The notes under the pieces: model-generated
The model's input: only the letters and a program-made list of their open reading frames with translations
Told to the model about the DNA's origin: nothing
The model's database searches: none
Assembly: GCF_009604375.1 (NCBI RefSeq)
Contig: NZ_WEGH01000001.1
Coordinates: forward strand, 620,001 to 684,000
Direction of reading: 5' to 3'
Source of the DNA: Actinomadura macrotermitis
Lineage (GTDB): Bacteria; Actinomycetota; Actinomycetes; Streptosporangiales; Streptosporangiaceae
DNA: 64,000 nucleotides
Translations under genes and position numbers: made by a program
Shown here: positions 24,150 through 33,707 of the stretch, piece after piece
Position numbering within the stretch: position 1 is the stretch's first letter
Layout of the letters: the number at the start of each line of letters is the position of its first letter

Positions 24150-25943
24150 GTGGCACAGCTCCGGATAGCGCTCGCGCAGGTGAACCCGACCGTCGGCGAT
24201 CTCGGCGGCAACGCCGATCTCATCGTGGCATGGAGCCGCAGGGCCGCCGAAGCCGGCGCGCACCTGGTCGCCTTCCCCGAGATGATGCTGACCGGCTACC
24301 CGATCGAGGACCTGGCGCTGCGGGCCTCGTTCGTGCAGGCGTCCCAGCGCGCCCTGGAGCAGGTCGCGCGGCGCCTGGCCGACGAGGGCCTCGGCGACCT
24401 GCCCGTCGTCACCGGCTACGTGGACCGCCGCGCCGTCAGCCTGGTACGCACCGGGCAGCCGGCGGGCTCGCCGCTCGACGCGGCCGCCTGGCTGCACGGC
24501 GGTGAGGTGCTGGTCCGCTCGGCCAAGCACCACCTGCCGAACTACGGCGTGTTCGACGAGTCGCGCGTCTTCGTGCGCGGCGACCGGCTGCCGGTCGTCC
24601 GGCTGCACGGCGTGGACGTGGCGACCGCCGTCTGCGAGGACCTGTGGCAGGACGGCGGCCCGGTCAGCGTCACCGACACCGCGGGGGCGGGGCTGCTGCT
24701 CGTCCTCAACGCCTCGCCCTACGAGCGGAACAAGGACGACGTCCGCCTGGAGCTGTGCGCCCGGCGCGCCCGCGAGGCCGGCTGCGCGCTCGCCTACGTC
24801 AACATGGTCGGCGGCCAGGACGAGCTGGTCTTCGACGGCGACTCGGTCATCGTCGGCGCCGATGGCGACCTGCTGGCGCGCGCGCCGCAGTTCACCGAGC
24901 ACCTGCTCGTCGCCGACCTCGCGGTGCCCGCCGCCGATCCCGCGGCCCGGCCGGGCCGCGTCCCGGCCGACGCGCTGGACGGCACCACCATCACCATCGA
25001 CCGGCGGGTCCTGTCGCCGGACCCGCTGCCGGCCTACCCGGTCCGGCCGCAGGAGCTCGCCGAGCCGCTGGACGACCTGGCCGAGGTCTACGGCGCCCTG
25101 GTCCTCGGCACCCGCGACTACGTCCGCAAGAACGGCTTCCGCTCGGTCCTGGTCGGCCTGTCGGGCGGCATCGACTCGGCCCTGGTCACCACGATCGCCG
25201 CCGACGCGCTCGGCCCGGACAACGTGCACGTGGTCATGCTGCCGAGCCGCTACTCCTCCGAGCACTCGGTCTCCGACGCCGAGGAGCTGGTCAAGCGGCA
25301 GGGCGTGCACGCGCGGATCGTGCCGATCCGCGGCATGGTCGACGCGTTCGAGGCCGAGGTGGAGCTGCACGGCCTCGCCGCGGAGAACCTGCAGGCGCGC
25401 ATCCGCGCCACCGTGTGGATGGGCCTGTCCAACGAGCACGGCCACCTGGTGCTGACCGGCGGCAACAAGAGCGAGCTCGCCACCGGCTACTCCACCCTGT
25501 ACGGCGACTCGGCCGGCGGCTTCGCCCCGATCAAGGACCTGGTCAAGACGCTGGTGTGGGACCTGTCGCGCTGGCGCAACGGGCGGGCCGGGTCGGACCT
25601 GCCGTTCCTGCACCCGTTCACGGGCCCGCCGATCCCCGAGGCGATCATCGCCAAGGAGCCGTCGGCCGAGCTGAGCCCCGGCCAGCGCGACAGCGACAGC
25701 CTGCCGCCCTACGAGGTGCTGGACCCGCTGCTGACCGACTACGTCGAGCGCGACCTCGGCCGGGACGCGCTGATCGCGGCGGGCCACGACCCGGCGCTGG
25801 TCGAGCGCGTCATCCGGCTGGTCGACCTGGCCGAGTACAAGCGCCGCCAGTACCCGCCGGGCCCGAAGGTCACCTCGAAGAACTTCGGCCGCGACCGGCG
25901 CGTCCCCATCACCAACCGGTGGCGCGAGCCCGCGGCCGACTGA
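24150..25943 (+). CDS. nadE: Glutamine-dependent NAD+ synthetase
   Basis: The enzyme amidates deamido-NAD to NAD with ATP and ammonia taken from glutamine. The 597-residue protein has two domains. The N-terminal nitrilase-type glutaminase has its triad Glu44 (FPEMMLTGYP), Lys126 (AKHHLPNYG) and Cys162 (AVCEDLWQDGG). The C-terminal synthetase has an ATP pyrophosphatase loop LSGGIDSAL near residue 338 and GGNKSELATGYSTLYGD. The length is a little shorter than that of mycobacterial NadE. A -10 element directly before GTG indicates leaderless expression. It stands alone between the MFS gene and the convergent hydrolase. Confidence 0.96.
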   Translation: MAQLRIALAQVNPTVGDLGGNADLIVAWSRRAAEAGAHLVAFPEMMLTGYPIEDLALRASFVQASQRALEQVARRLADEGLGDLPVVTGYVDRRAVSLVRTGQPAGSPLDAAAWLHGGEVLVRSAKHHLPNYGVFDESRVFVRGDRLPVVRLHGVDVATAVCEDLWQDGGPVSVTDTAGAGLLLVLNASPYERNKDDVRLELCARRAREAGCALAYVNMVGGQDELVFDGDSVIVGADGDLLARAPQFTEHLLVADLAVPAADPAARPGRVPADALDGTTITIDRRVLSPDPLPAYPVRPQELAEPLDDLAEVYGALVLGTRDYVRKNGFRSVLVGLSGGIDSALVTTIAADALGPDNVHVVMLPSRYSSEHSVSDAEELVKRQGVHARIVPIRGMVDAFEAEVELHGLAAENLQARIRATVWMGLSNEHGHLVLTGGNKSELATGYSTLYGDSAGGFAPIKDLVKTLVWDLSRWRNGRAGSDLPFLHPFTGPPIPEAIIAKEPSAELSPGQRDSDSLPPYEVLDPLLTDYVERDLGRDALIAAGHDPALVERVIRLVDLAEYKRRQYPPGPKVTSKNFGRDRRVPITNRWREPAAD

Positions 25944-25962
25944 GCGGTGCCGGCCACACGGG

Positions 25963-27702
25963 TCAGGCGACCGGCAGGGTGAGGACGCCGGGTCGGTCCT
26001 GGTCGGTGCGGACGGTCACCGGCAGGACGGTCCGGTTGCCCAGGTAGGACAGGTCGCTGGAGGCGATGACGACGCGCAGCCGGTGCCCGGCGCCGAACCG
26101 GTGCACGATCCCGGGCAGCTGGACCGTCAGGGGCTTGCGCACGTCGGTCACGCGGACCGGGGAGACCAGCCGGTGGGCGAGGGTGGCGGTGCCGTCCGGG
26201 GCGACGTCGTAGAGCTTGGCGAACAGGACCAGGCGGCCGTTGACTCCGGCGCGCTGCGACTTCTCGGCGGCGGGTGAGGACAGCCGGACCGCCAGCGTGG
26301 GCGAGCCGGCCACGTCGGTGTCGCGCGCCAGCGGCGCGCTGGTCCAGCCGGCGAAGGTGCCGGGCGCGTCGGCGGGCGCGACGTTGTCGAAGCTGCCCTG
26401 CAGCACCGACAGTTCGGAGAAGGACGTCGGCCAGGCGCCCAGCGGGTTGCGGTAGGTCGCGCTCCCCTTCGCCACCTTGCTGCGGGCGGCGACCAGCCGG
26501 TCCCGTCCCGACAGGTACAGGCGGGTGGAACGGGTGGGTGCGCTGCTGTAGGCGGGGGCGGCGTCGCCCTTGTAAGAGACCCAGGGGCGGAAGTAGGCGA
26601 AGCGCGGCCCGTTCTCGGCGGGTGCGCCCTTGAGGTAGTGGTCCAGCCAGGCCGCCGCGCGCCGTCCGACGTAGCTGCTGTCGGGGTCGTCCAGGTTCAG
26701 GTCGCCGGGCTGCCAGGTGCCGCTGTGCCCGCCGGAGGCCCAGATCATCTTGGCCGGGACGCCCCGCGCGGTCAGCGCCCGGTAGGTCGCGGTCGCCTCC
26801 TGGAGGTTGAACAGGCTGTCGGACTGCCCCTGCACGAGCAGCGTCGGCGCCTTGATCCGCGCCAGGTGCGAGGTCACCGAGGCGGCGCGCAGGTAGGACA
26901 GGCTGGCGCGCTGGGGGACGCCGTACCAGAGGCTCTCGCCGACGGCCTGGCAGAGGACGGTCGGGAAGTTCGGGCAGCCGGCCAGCCGCGCGGGGTCGTC
27001 CTTGGCGCCGGCGACGCCCCGGTAGGCGCCGAGGCCGAAGAAGCCGGCGGCCCACAGCAGCTTGGTCGCGCCGGGGCCGGTGGTGAGCCTGCCGTCCGCG
27101 CCGAGTTCGTTGTTGGGCGCCAGGGAGTAGCTCAGGTCGTTCCAGGTGATCAGGGGGACGAGCGCGTCGATGCGGCGGTCGACGGCGGCGGCCGCGAACT
27201 GCGCCCCGCCGCCGTAGGAGCCGCCGATCATGCCGACGCGGGGGTCGCCGGGCGCGTCCAGCAGGACCGCGTCCAGGCGGGTGCCGTCGTCGGCCGCCGC
27301 CGTCCCGGCGAGGAAGTCCACCAGCCGGCGGGCCGCCCGGCCGTCGTACTCGGGGTGGTCCAGGGTGATGCGGCAGGTGCTGCCGCCGGCGCCGAGGCCC
27401 GAGTAGGCGAGGACGACGTAGCCGCGGCGCGCGAACGCCCCGGCCGTCCCGGCCTGGTCGTCCTTGGAGCCGCCGAACCCGTTGGTGGTCAGCAGCGCCG
27501 GTGCCCGCCCACCGGCGGCGGGCCGGTAGAGGTCGGCGACGACGGTGCAGCGCTCCTTGCGGTCGGGGCCGACGTGCACGGTGAAGCGCAGCGTGCGCGC
27601 CGGGGCGGTCTCGGCGTGCGCGGCGGGAACGTGGACCAGGGCCGTGACCAGCAGGGGGAGGGCGGCGACCGCGGACGCGGGCAGGGCGGGGCGCAAGGGC
27701 AC
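25963..27702 (-). CDS. Secreted CocE/NonD-type (X-Pro dipeptidyl-peptidase-like) hydrolase
   Basis: This 579-residue exported alpha/beta hydrolase has a signal peptide cut after VPAAHA (residue 30). The nucleophile elbow is GGSYGGG (Ser162); the Asp (VQGQSDSLFN) and His (SGGHSGTW) complete the triad. The C-terminal half is the jelly-roll domain of CocE and Xaa-Pro peptidases (LTVQLPGIVHRFGAGHRLRV, VIASSDLSYL). It cleaves esters or Pro-containing peptides outside the cell. It is divergent from the GH1 gene, with a TetR-type operator between them, so it may be co-regulated with the sugar locus. No lipobox is seen. Confidence 0.87.
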   Translation of the reverse strand: MPLRPALPASAVAALPLLVTALVHVPAAHAETAPARTLRFTVHVGPDRKERCTVVADLYRPAAGGRAPALLTTNGFGGSKDDQAGTAGAFARRGYVVLAYSGLGAGGSTCRITLDHPEYDGRAARRLVDFLAGTAAADDGTRLDAVLLDAPGDPRVGMIGGSYGGGAQFAAAAVDRRIDALVPLITWNDLSYSLAPNNELGADGRLTTGPGATKLLWAAGFFGLGAYRGVAGAKDDPARLAGCPNFPTVLCQAVGESLWYGVPQRASLSYLRAASVTSHLARIKAPTLLVQGQSDSLFNLQEATATYRALTARGVPAKMIWASGGHSGTWQPGDLNLDDPDSSYVGRRAAAWLDHYLKGAPAENGPRFAYFRPWVSYKGDAAPAYSSAPTRSTRLYLSGRDRLVAARSKVAKGSATYRNPLGAWPTSFSELSVLQGSFDNVAPADAPGTFAGWTSAPLARDTDVAGSPTLAVRLSSPAAEKSQRAGVNGRLVLFAKLYDVAPDGTATLAHRLVSPVRVTDVRKPLTVQLPGIVHRFGAGHRLRVVIASSDLSYLGNRTVLPVTVRTDQDRPGVLTLPVA

Positions 27703-27742
27703 GGGGGGCTCCAGGTGGGGGGCGGGGAGGCCGGGCGAGCAA

Positions 27743-27762
27743 ATCTAACCACCTGGTAAGTT
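27743..27762. promoter_or_regulatory. Putative TetR operator, copy A
   Basis: ATCTAACCACCTGGTAAGTT is an imperfect palindrome around ACCAcctGGT. On the reverse strand it matches the site at 32086-32105 in 17 of 20 positions. It lies 34 bases before the GH1 start and 40 before the divergent hydrolase. Confidence 0.6.
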
Positions 27763-27796
27763 TTTGCGCTAGATCACACGGCCAAGGAGCTCCGGC

Positions 27797-28975
27797 ATGC
27801 ATCTCCCCTTCCCGAACGGCTTCCTGTGGGGCGCCGCGGGCAGCGCCCACCAGACCGAGGGCAACAACGTCGCCAGCGACATGTGGGCCCTGGAGAACCG
27901 GCCCGGCGGCTTCCTCCCCGAGCGCAGCGGCGACGCCTGCGACGGCTACCACCGCTGGCGCGAGGATCTGGACATCGTGCGGGACCTCGGACTGAACGCC
28001 TACCGCTTCGGCATCGAGTGGGCGCGGGTGGAACCGGTGGAAGGCCAGGTCTCGCTCGCCGAGCTGGCGCACTACCGCCGCCTGATCGAAGGCTGCCTGG
28101 ACCGCGGCCTCACCCCCGTGGTGACGCTGCACCACTTCTCCAGCCCGCTGTGGTTCCAACGGCGCGGCGGCTGGACCGACGCCGGGGCGGTCGAGCGGTT
28201 CCGCCGCTACGTGCGCGCGGTGCTGCCGATCCTGAACGGCGTCACCTGGGTCTGCACCATCAACGAGCCCAACATGCTCGCGATGATGGCGAACATGGTG
28301 AAGCGGGAGAAGCGCGAGGAGAACGTCGCCGGCGCCATGCCGCCGCCCGACCAGGCCGTGGCGGAGGCGCTGATGACCGCGCACCATGCCGCGCGCGAGG
28401 AACTCGGCGCCGCCGCCGGGATCAGGTCGGGGTGGACCGTCGCGAACCAGAACTTCGAGGCGGCCGACGGGGCGGAGGCCGAGCGCGACGCGTGGGCGTG
28501 GACGCGCGAGGACCAGTTCCTCGACGCCGCCGCAGGCGACGACTTCATCGGCGTGCAGGCCTACACCCGCGTCTGCATCGGCCGGGAGGGGGCGCTGGAC
28601 GTCCCGGACGGCGCCCGCCGCACCCTCACCGGCTGGGAGTTCTACCCGGCCGCGCTCGGCAACGCCGTCCGGCACACCGCCGCGCGCATCCCCGGCGTGC
28701 CGATCCTGGTGACCGAGAACGGCATCGCCACGTCCGACGACGCCGAGCGCGTCGAGTACACCACCGGCGCGCTGGCGGGGCTGCACGAGGCGATGGCCGG
28801 CGGCATCGATGTGCGCGGCTACCTGCACTGGTCCCTGCTCGACAACTACGAGTGGGGCACCTACCACGCGACCTTCGGGCTGGTCGCGGTGGACCGGCGG
28901 ACGTTCGCGCGCACGGTCAAGCCGAGCGCCCGCTGGCTGGGGGACGTCGCCCGCGCCGGTGCGCTGAGCGGCTGA
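27797..28975 (+). CDS. GH1 beta-glucosidase
   Basis: This 392-residue retaining beta-glycosidase lacks a signal peptide and so acts in the cytoplasm. The acid/base is Glu157 in CTINEPNM and the nucleophile is Glu307 in LVTENGI. GSAHQTEG, GLNAYRFGIEWARVEP, PVVTLHHFSSPLWF and GYLHWSLLDNYEWG complete the aglycone and glycone pocket. It is shorter than the common 440-480 residues, mostly in loops. AAGGAG precedes ATG. It is followed by a terminator and by the convergent GH3 gene. It likely cleaves beta-linked disaccharides or glucosides delivered by the ABC importer at 32-37 kb. Confidence 0.92.
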   Translation: MHLPFPNGFLWGAAGSAHQTEGNNVASDMWALENRPGGFLPERSGDACDGYHRWREDLDIVRDLGLNAYRFGIEWARVEPVEGQVSLAELAHYRRLIEGCLDRGLTPVVTLHHFSSPLWFQRRGGWTDAGAVERFRRYVRAVLPILNGVTWVCTINEPNMLAMMANMVKREKREENVAGAMPPPDQAVAEALMTAHHAAREELGAAAGIRSGWTVANQNFEAADGAEAERDAWAWTREDQFLDAAAGDDFIGVQAYTRVCIGREGALDVPDGARRTLTGWEFYPAALGNAVRHTAARIPGVPILVTENGIATSDDAERVEYTTGALAGLHEAMAGGIDVRGYLHWSLLDNYEWGTYHATFGLVAVDRRTFARTVKPSARWLGDVARAGALSG

Positions 28976-28981
28976 CCCGCC

Positions 28982-29010
28982 GGTCCGCCCCGTCCGCGAC
29001 GGGGCGGACC
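28982..29010. terminator. Bidirectional terminator between GH1 and GH3 genes
   Basis: A perfect 13-bp stem (GGTCCGCCCCGTC and complement) with a 3-base loop lies between the convergent stops. Confidence 0.85.
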
Positions 29011-29021
29011 GCCCGCGCGGG

Positions 29022-31280
29022 TCAGCCGCGCGCCTCGGCCTCCCGGACGGCTTCGATGAGCCGGTCGATGCTCTCGGCGGTCAGGCCGATGCCGAAGGTG
29101 GTGAACTTGGCCAGCGGGACGCCCCGGGCCAGGGCGCGCAGCGCCGGCGAGCTCGGCGCCGCGCCGGGCGCGCCGCGCAGCAGCCCCTTCAGCACCGGAC
29201 CGCCCACGGGATGGTCGAGCCACTCCCCCAGGGTGGACATCCGGCCCAGGACCGCGACGTGCCCGTCCCCTGGGGTGGCGAGCTCGGCGCGGGCCCGGAT
29301 GTCGCGGGAGGACGCGCCGACCTCCACGGTGAACCGGCCCGGGTCGATCGCCCACTCCCCGCGCGCCGGCGACCACCGGGCGATGTCGCGCCCGCCGAGC
29401 GTGAACCGCACCCGCGTCCCCTCGCCGGGCTCCAGCCCGACCTTGGCGAATCCGCGCAGCTCGTGCCGGGGGCGGGTGGGCGCCTCCTCGTCGAAGGCCA
29501 CGTACAGCTGGACGACCTCGTCGCCGGCCCGCTCGCCCACATTGGTGACGGTGACCTCGACGGCCCACTCGTTCGGCGCCGTCTCGCGGGCGTCCAGGCC
29601 GGAGTACTCGAACCGGGTGTAGCCGAGCCCGTGCCCGAACGGGTAGGCGACCTCGGTGCCGAGGGTGTCGTGGTGGCGGTAGCCGACGTAGCGGCCCTCG
29701 CCGTAGACGACGTGCCCGTCCGCGCCGGGGAAGTGCAGGTAGGAGGGGACGTCGCGCAGGCGCAGCGGGATCGTCTCGGTGAGGCGGCCCGAGGGGCTGC
29801 AGGCGCCCAGCAGCAGGTCGGCGATCGCCGCGCCGCCGGCCTGGCCCGGCAGCCACGCCTCCAGGATCGCCGCGACGTCGTCGCGCCACTCGGCGACCGA
29901 CACCACGCCGCCGTTGGCGAGCACGACGACGACCCGCCCGCAGGCCCCGGCGATCTCGCGCAGCAGGCCGGTCTGCACGTCCGGCAGGTCGATGCCGGCG
30001 CGGTCGAACCCCTCGGACTCGGCCTGGTCGGGCAGGCCGAGGAAGACCAGCGCGACGTCGGCCCGCTCAGCGGCGGCGACGGCCTCCTGCGCCAGGCCGG
30101 CGTCCGGCTCGCCGTCCAGCCGGTAACCGGCGGCGAAGTCCAGGGTGGCGGCGGGGCCGAATCCGCCGGTCAGGGCGTCCCAGGCGTTGTCGAGCCGGGT
30201 GGGGACGACGTGGGAGCTGCCGTGGCCCTGGTAGCGCGGGGTCCGGGCCAGCTCGCCGATCACGGCCACGCGCTGCCCGGCCCGCGGGTCCAGCGGCAGG
30301 ACGTCGCCGTCGTTCTTCAGCAGGACCGCCGACGCGCGGGCGGCCTCGCGGGCGAGTTCGTGGTGGGCGTCGACGTCCCAGCCGGTGAACCGCTCCGCCG
30401 TCCCGGCCCGCCGGGCGAGGGCGATCACGCGTCCGGCGGCCCGGGTGACGTCCTCCTCGGCCAGCCGCCCCGACCGGACGGCGTCGACGATCTCCTGGTC
30501 GGTGCCGGTGGGCGGCATCTCCAGGTCGAGCCCGGCGGCGAGCGCGGCCACCCGGTCGTTGACGGCGCCCCAGTCGGAGACCACCGCGCCGCCGAAGCCC
30601 CACTCCTCGCGCAGCACCTCGGTGAGCAGCCAGCGGTTCTGGGACGCGTGCACACCGTTGATCTTGTTGTAGGAGCACATGACCATGGCCGGGTCCGCCG
30701 TGCGCACGATGTGCTCGAAGGCGGCGAGGTAGATCTCGCGCAGCGTCCGCTCGTCGACGTCCGCGCTGATCCGCATCCGGTCGGTCTCCTGGTTGTTCGC
30801 CGCGAAGTGCTTGACGCACGCGCCGATCCCGAGCGACTGGATCCCGGTGACGACGGCGGCGCCCATGGCGCCGGTCAGGTGCGGGTCCTCGGAGAAGTAC
30901 TCGAAGTTGCGGCCGCACAGCGGGGAGCGCTTGATGTTGACGCCGGGGCCGAGGACGACGTCGGCGCCGAGCGCGGACGCCTCCCGGGCGAGCGCGGCGC
31001 CGACCCGGCGGGCCAGGCCGGCGTCCCAGGACGAGCCGAGCGTGACCGCGGGCGGGAAGCAGGTGGCCGGGACGCTGACGTCGAGCCCGAGGGCGTCGCC
31101 GCTCCCCTCGGCCTGGCGGCGGATGCCGTGCGGGCCGTCGGCGAGGGTGAGCGCCCGCACCCCCGGCACCGCGGTGGTGTGCCAGGTGTCGCCGCCGGAG
31201 GTGAGCGACGCCCGCTCTTGCAGGGACAGGGCGTCCGGGGACGGGTCAGGATTCGCCGGCTGCTGGTCGGGACGGGTCAT
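29022..31280 (-). CDS. GH3 beta-glucosidase
   Basis: This 752-residue glycosidase has the usual GH3 order. First is a barrel with the nucleophile Asp236 in VVSDWGAV and KHFAANNQETDR. Then comes the alpha/beta sandwich (SAVLLKNDGDVLPLD, VALVFLGLPDQAESEGFDR), and then a C-terminal fibronectin-III-like domain (VEVTVTNVGERAGDEVVQLY). No signal peptide is present, so it is intracellular. The sequence suits beta-glucosidase or beta-xylosidase activity. The start ATG 31280 lies inside the 3' end of the TetR gene (35 bases overlap), so the two are co-transcribed and translationally coupled. Confidence 0.92.
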   Translation of the reverse strand: MTRPDQQPANPDPSPDALSLQERASLTSGGDTWHTTAVPGVRALTLADGPHGIRRQAEGSGDALGLDVSVPATCFPPAVTLGSSWDAGLARRVGAALAREASALGADVVLGPGVNIKRSPLCGRNFEYFSEDPHLTGAMGAAVVTGIQSLGIGACVKHFAANNQETDRMRISADVDERTLREIYLAAFEHIVRTADPAMVMCSYNKINGVHASQNRWLLTEVLREEWGFGGAVVSDWGAVNDRVAALAAGLDLEMPPTGTDQEIVDAVRSGRLAEEDVTRAAGRVIALARRAGTAERFTGWDVDAHHELAREAARASAVLLKNDGDVLPLDPRAGQRVAVIGELARTPRYQGHGSSHVVPTRLDNAWDALTGGFGPAATLDFAAGYRLDGEPDAGLAQEAVAAAERADVALVFLGLPDQAESEGFDRAGIDLPDVQTGLLREIAGACGRVVVVLANGGVVSVAEWRDDVAAILEAWLPGQAGGAAIADLLLGACSPSGRLTETIPLRLRDVPSYLHFPGADGHVVYGEGRYVGYRHHDTLGTEVAYPFGHGLGYTRFEYSGLDARETAPNEWAVEVTVTNVGERAGDEVVQLYVAFDEEAPTRPRHELRGFAKVGLEPGEGTRVRFTLGGRDIARWSPARGEWAIDPGRFTVEVGASSRDIRARAELATPGDGHVAVLGRMSTLGEWLDHPVGGPVLKGLLRGAPGAAPSSPALRALARGVPLAKFTTFGIGLTAESIDRLIEAVREAEARG

Positions 31281-31971
31281 GCGCCACCTCGTTCGATGGA
31301 TCGGTGTCGGTCGGCCGGGCCGCGGTTCCGCGGCCCTCGGCGGGAAGCTTGAAGGGCTTGGGCGAGACGTGGACGGTGAGGCCGAACTGCCGCAGGAACG
31401 CCACGACGCAGGCCTGCATGTCGATCGCGTCCGGCTCCAGCAGCCACTGGGTCTGCAGGCCGTCCATCAGGCCGAGCAGCTGCCGGGCCGCGAGCGCCGG
31501 ATCGTGCTCCAGCGGCGGGGACGCCTGGGCGAACAGCTGCCCGAACGCCCAGGTCAGGCGGTCGCGCAGCACCTGGTAGCGCTGGACGAAGTAGTCGTGC
31601 GCCGGGTGCTCGGGGTTGACCGCCTCGCCGGAGATCTTCACGTAGAGGCCGACCAGCCCCGGGGTGCGCATGTTGCGCGACACCACGCCGACGATGTCGT
31701 CGAGCAGCTCGTCGGCGCGCGGCTCGTGGCCGGGCGGGAACAGCAGCAGCGCGTCGTGGCGGTCCCGGCGGCCCAGCACCTTGATCAGCAGGGCCTCCTT
31801 GCTGGGGAAGTGGTGCAGCAGGCCGGCGTGGGTCAGCCCCGCGTGCGCGGCGATGTCGCGCAGCGACACGGCGTGGAAGCCCGACCGGGAGAACAGCTCG
31901 GCCGCCGAGTCCAGGATGCGCGAGCGGGTGCGCTCCCCCTTGGTCGGGCGGCGCGGGGAGGGGTCGGTCAC
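31246..31971 (-). CDS. TetR-family repressor of the glycoside locus
   Basis: This 241-residue regulator has its TetR helix-turn-helix at about residues 10-60 (KGERTRSRILDSAAELFSRS, GFHAVSLRDIAAHAGLTHAG, LLHHFPSKEALLIKVLG). A helical ligand-binding domain follows. The start GTG 31971 has AAAGG seven bases upstream; the frame is open further but without a ribosome site. It is divergent from the ABC binding-protein gene and overlaps the GH3 gene. Two matching palindromes, at 32086 and 27743, are the likely operators, so it probably represses transporter and glycosidases until a sugar ligand appears. Confidence 0.88.
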   Translation of the reverse strand: MTDPSPRRPTKGERTRSRILDSAAELFSRSGFHAVSLRDIAAHAGLTHAGLLHHFPSKEALLIKVLGRRDRHDALLLFPPGHEPRADELLDDIVGVVSRNMRTPGLVGLYVKISGEAVNPEHPAHDYFVQRYQVLRDRLTWAFGQLFAQASPPLEHDPALAARQLLGLMDGLQTQWLLEPDAIDMQACVVAFLRQFGLTVHVSPKPFKLPAEGRGTAARPTDTDPSNEVAHDPSRPAAGES

Positions 31972-32085
31972 GGGCGGGCCTTTCTGCGAGGTCGGCGGAT
32001 CCGGGCGCCCCGGGGGCCGCGCGCGGGCGCGGCCGGGCACCGCCGCCAACGCTACGGCCTGGACCTCCGCGCACGCCGCGCCAAA

Positions 32086-32105
32086 AACCTACCACGTGGT
32101 TAGTT
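32086..32105. promoter_or_regulatory. Putative TetR operator, copy B
   Basis: AACCTACCACGTGGTTAGTT is centred on the perfect decamer ACCACGTGGT between the divergent tetR and ABC-importer genes. A TATGCT hexamer follows within ten bases on the plus strand, so a bound repressor would block the transporter promoter. Confidence 0.6.
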
Positions 32106-32169
32106 TTCTCTGTATGCTCGCCGAAATCTCGCCGTAAGGGCGGTTTTGCTCTCAAGACGGAGTGAATCC

Positions 32170-33702
32170 ATGAAGAAGACCAGCAGAGGCGCCGCCATCG
32201 TCGCGGCGGGCGCCGCCGCCGCGGCCGTGCTCACCGGATGCGCCGGCTCGGGCGGCGCCAAGGGCGGGACCGATGCCCTGAACATCGCCACGCTGACCCT
32301 GCCGCAGAGCCTGGACCCCGCGGACGCCAACGGAAGCGCGATGCCGTTCTTCCAGGCGGTCTACGACACGCTCATCAAGCGCGAGGCGGACGGCTCCTAC
32401 AGCCCGATGCTCGCCACCAAGTGGGAGTACGACACCGACCGCACCGAGTTGAGGCTCACCCTGCGCGACGGGGTGAAGTTCGACGACGGCACCCCCTTCG
32501 ACGCGACCGCCGTCAAGGCGAACATGGAACGCTTCGTCAAGAAGACCGGCGCCCAGGCCAAGACACTGAAGGGCGTCAAGGCCATCACGGTGGCCGACAA
32601 GACCCACCTGGCGCTGAAGCTGGCCCAGCCCGACCCGGCGATGCTGTTCTACCTCAGCGACGCGGCCGGGCTCATGGCCAACCCGGCGGCGTTCGCCAAG
32701 CCCGGCGACCCGCTGAAGACCAGGCCCGACGGCACCGGCCCCTACGACCTGGACGCCAAGAAGTCGGCCATCGGCACCCGGTGGGTCTACAGCAGGGCGC
32801 AGAACTACTGGGGCACCAAGCTGCCCTACGACTCCGTCACCATCAGCTACTTCGACAACGAGACCGCGATCGTCAACGGCATCCGGACCGGGCAGATCGA
32901 CGCCGCCGTCCTCCAGGACGCCGACCAGCAGGCCGGGATCGAGTCCGTCCCCAAGATCGTCAAGACCAAGCAGGAGTTCGACTTCCAGGGCCTGGTGCTG
33001 TTCGACCGCGCGGGCGTCCGCACCCCCGCGCTGCGCGACCCCCGCGTCCGGCAGGCGCTGAACTACGCGATCGACCGCAAGACGATGCTCGCCAAGCTCC
33101 GCCAGGGACGCGGCGAGGCCACCAGCCAGATCTTCGGCACCGGCGCGGCCGGCTACGTCAAGGAGCTCGACGGCTACTACGCCTACGACCCCGCCAAGGC
33201 GCGCGACCTGCTCAAGCAGGCCGGGCAGGCCGGCGGGTTCACGCTGAAGCTGCCGCGCGTGTCGGCCATCGTCCCCGACGCGCTGGCCTCGTCGCTGCAG
33301 ACCGACCTCGGCGCCGTCGGCGTCAAGGTCGCCTGGGACAACGTCGACGGCGGCGCGATCCGGCGCATCTTCACCGAACGCGGCTACTCGGCCATGGTGA
33401 TGAACCTCGGGCAGCCCACCACCGACTGGCTCGCCATCAGCGACTACGTCCTGCCCGGCGCCTTCAACATGTTCGGCTACACCGACGACACCGTGAAGGG
33501 GCTGCTGCCCAAGATCCAGGCGGCCGAGGCCGGCGGCGCCAAGGCCGAGCTGCGGGCCCTGAACGAGCACCTGGTGAAGGACGCCTGGTTCGTGCCCTTC
33601 TACCGGATGTCCTACCTGCACGTCTCCGACGGCACCGTGAAGATCACGCCGCAGTCGGGCATGGCCGTGCCGTCCCTGTACGACTACGCCCCCGCCAAGT
33701 GA
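32170..33702 (+). CDS. Family-5 ABC transporter substrate-binding lipoprotein
   Basis: This 510-residue binding lipoprotein has a signal sequence ending AAVLTGC, with the lipobox Cys at about residue 24. The mature protein has the family-5 (DppA/OppA) signatures: LTLPQSLDPADANG, YDTLIKREADGSYSPMLATK, LRDGVKFDDGTPFDATAVKA and ALNYAIDRKTMLAKLRQG. Members bind peptides or, in several glycosidase-linked loci, oligosaccharides; the neighbours here favour saccharides. ATG 32170 has GGAG seven bases upstream. It is the first gene of the four-gene importer operon, with a stable stem-loop behind it. Confidence 0.92.
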   Translation: MKKTSRGAAIVAAGAAAAAVLTGCAGSGGAKGGTDALNIATLTLPQSLDPADANGSAMPFFQAVYDTLIKREADGSYSPMLATKWEYDTDRTELRLTLRDGVKFDDGTPFDATAVKANMERFVKKTGAQAKTLKGVKAITVADKTHLALKLAQPDPAMLFYLSDAAGLMANPAAFAKPGDPLKTRPDGTGPYDLDAKKSAIGTRWVYSRAQNYWGTKLPYDSVTISYFDNETAIVNGIRTGQIDAAVLQDADQQAGIESVPKIVKTKQEFDFQGLVLFDRAGVRTPALRDPRVRQALNYAIDRKTMLAKLRQGRGEATSQIFGTGAAGYVKELDGYYAYDPAKARDLLKQAGQAGGFTLKLPRVSAIVPDALASSLQTDLGAVGVKVAWDNVDGGAIRRIFTERGYSAMVMNLGQPTTDWLAISDYVLPGAFNMFGYTDDTVKGLLPKIQAAEAGGAKAELRALNEHLVKDAWFVPFYRMSYLHVSDGTVKITPQSGMAVPSLYDYAPAK

Positions 33703-33707
33703 GACCC

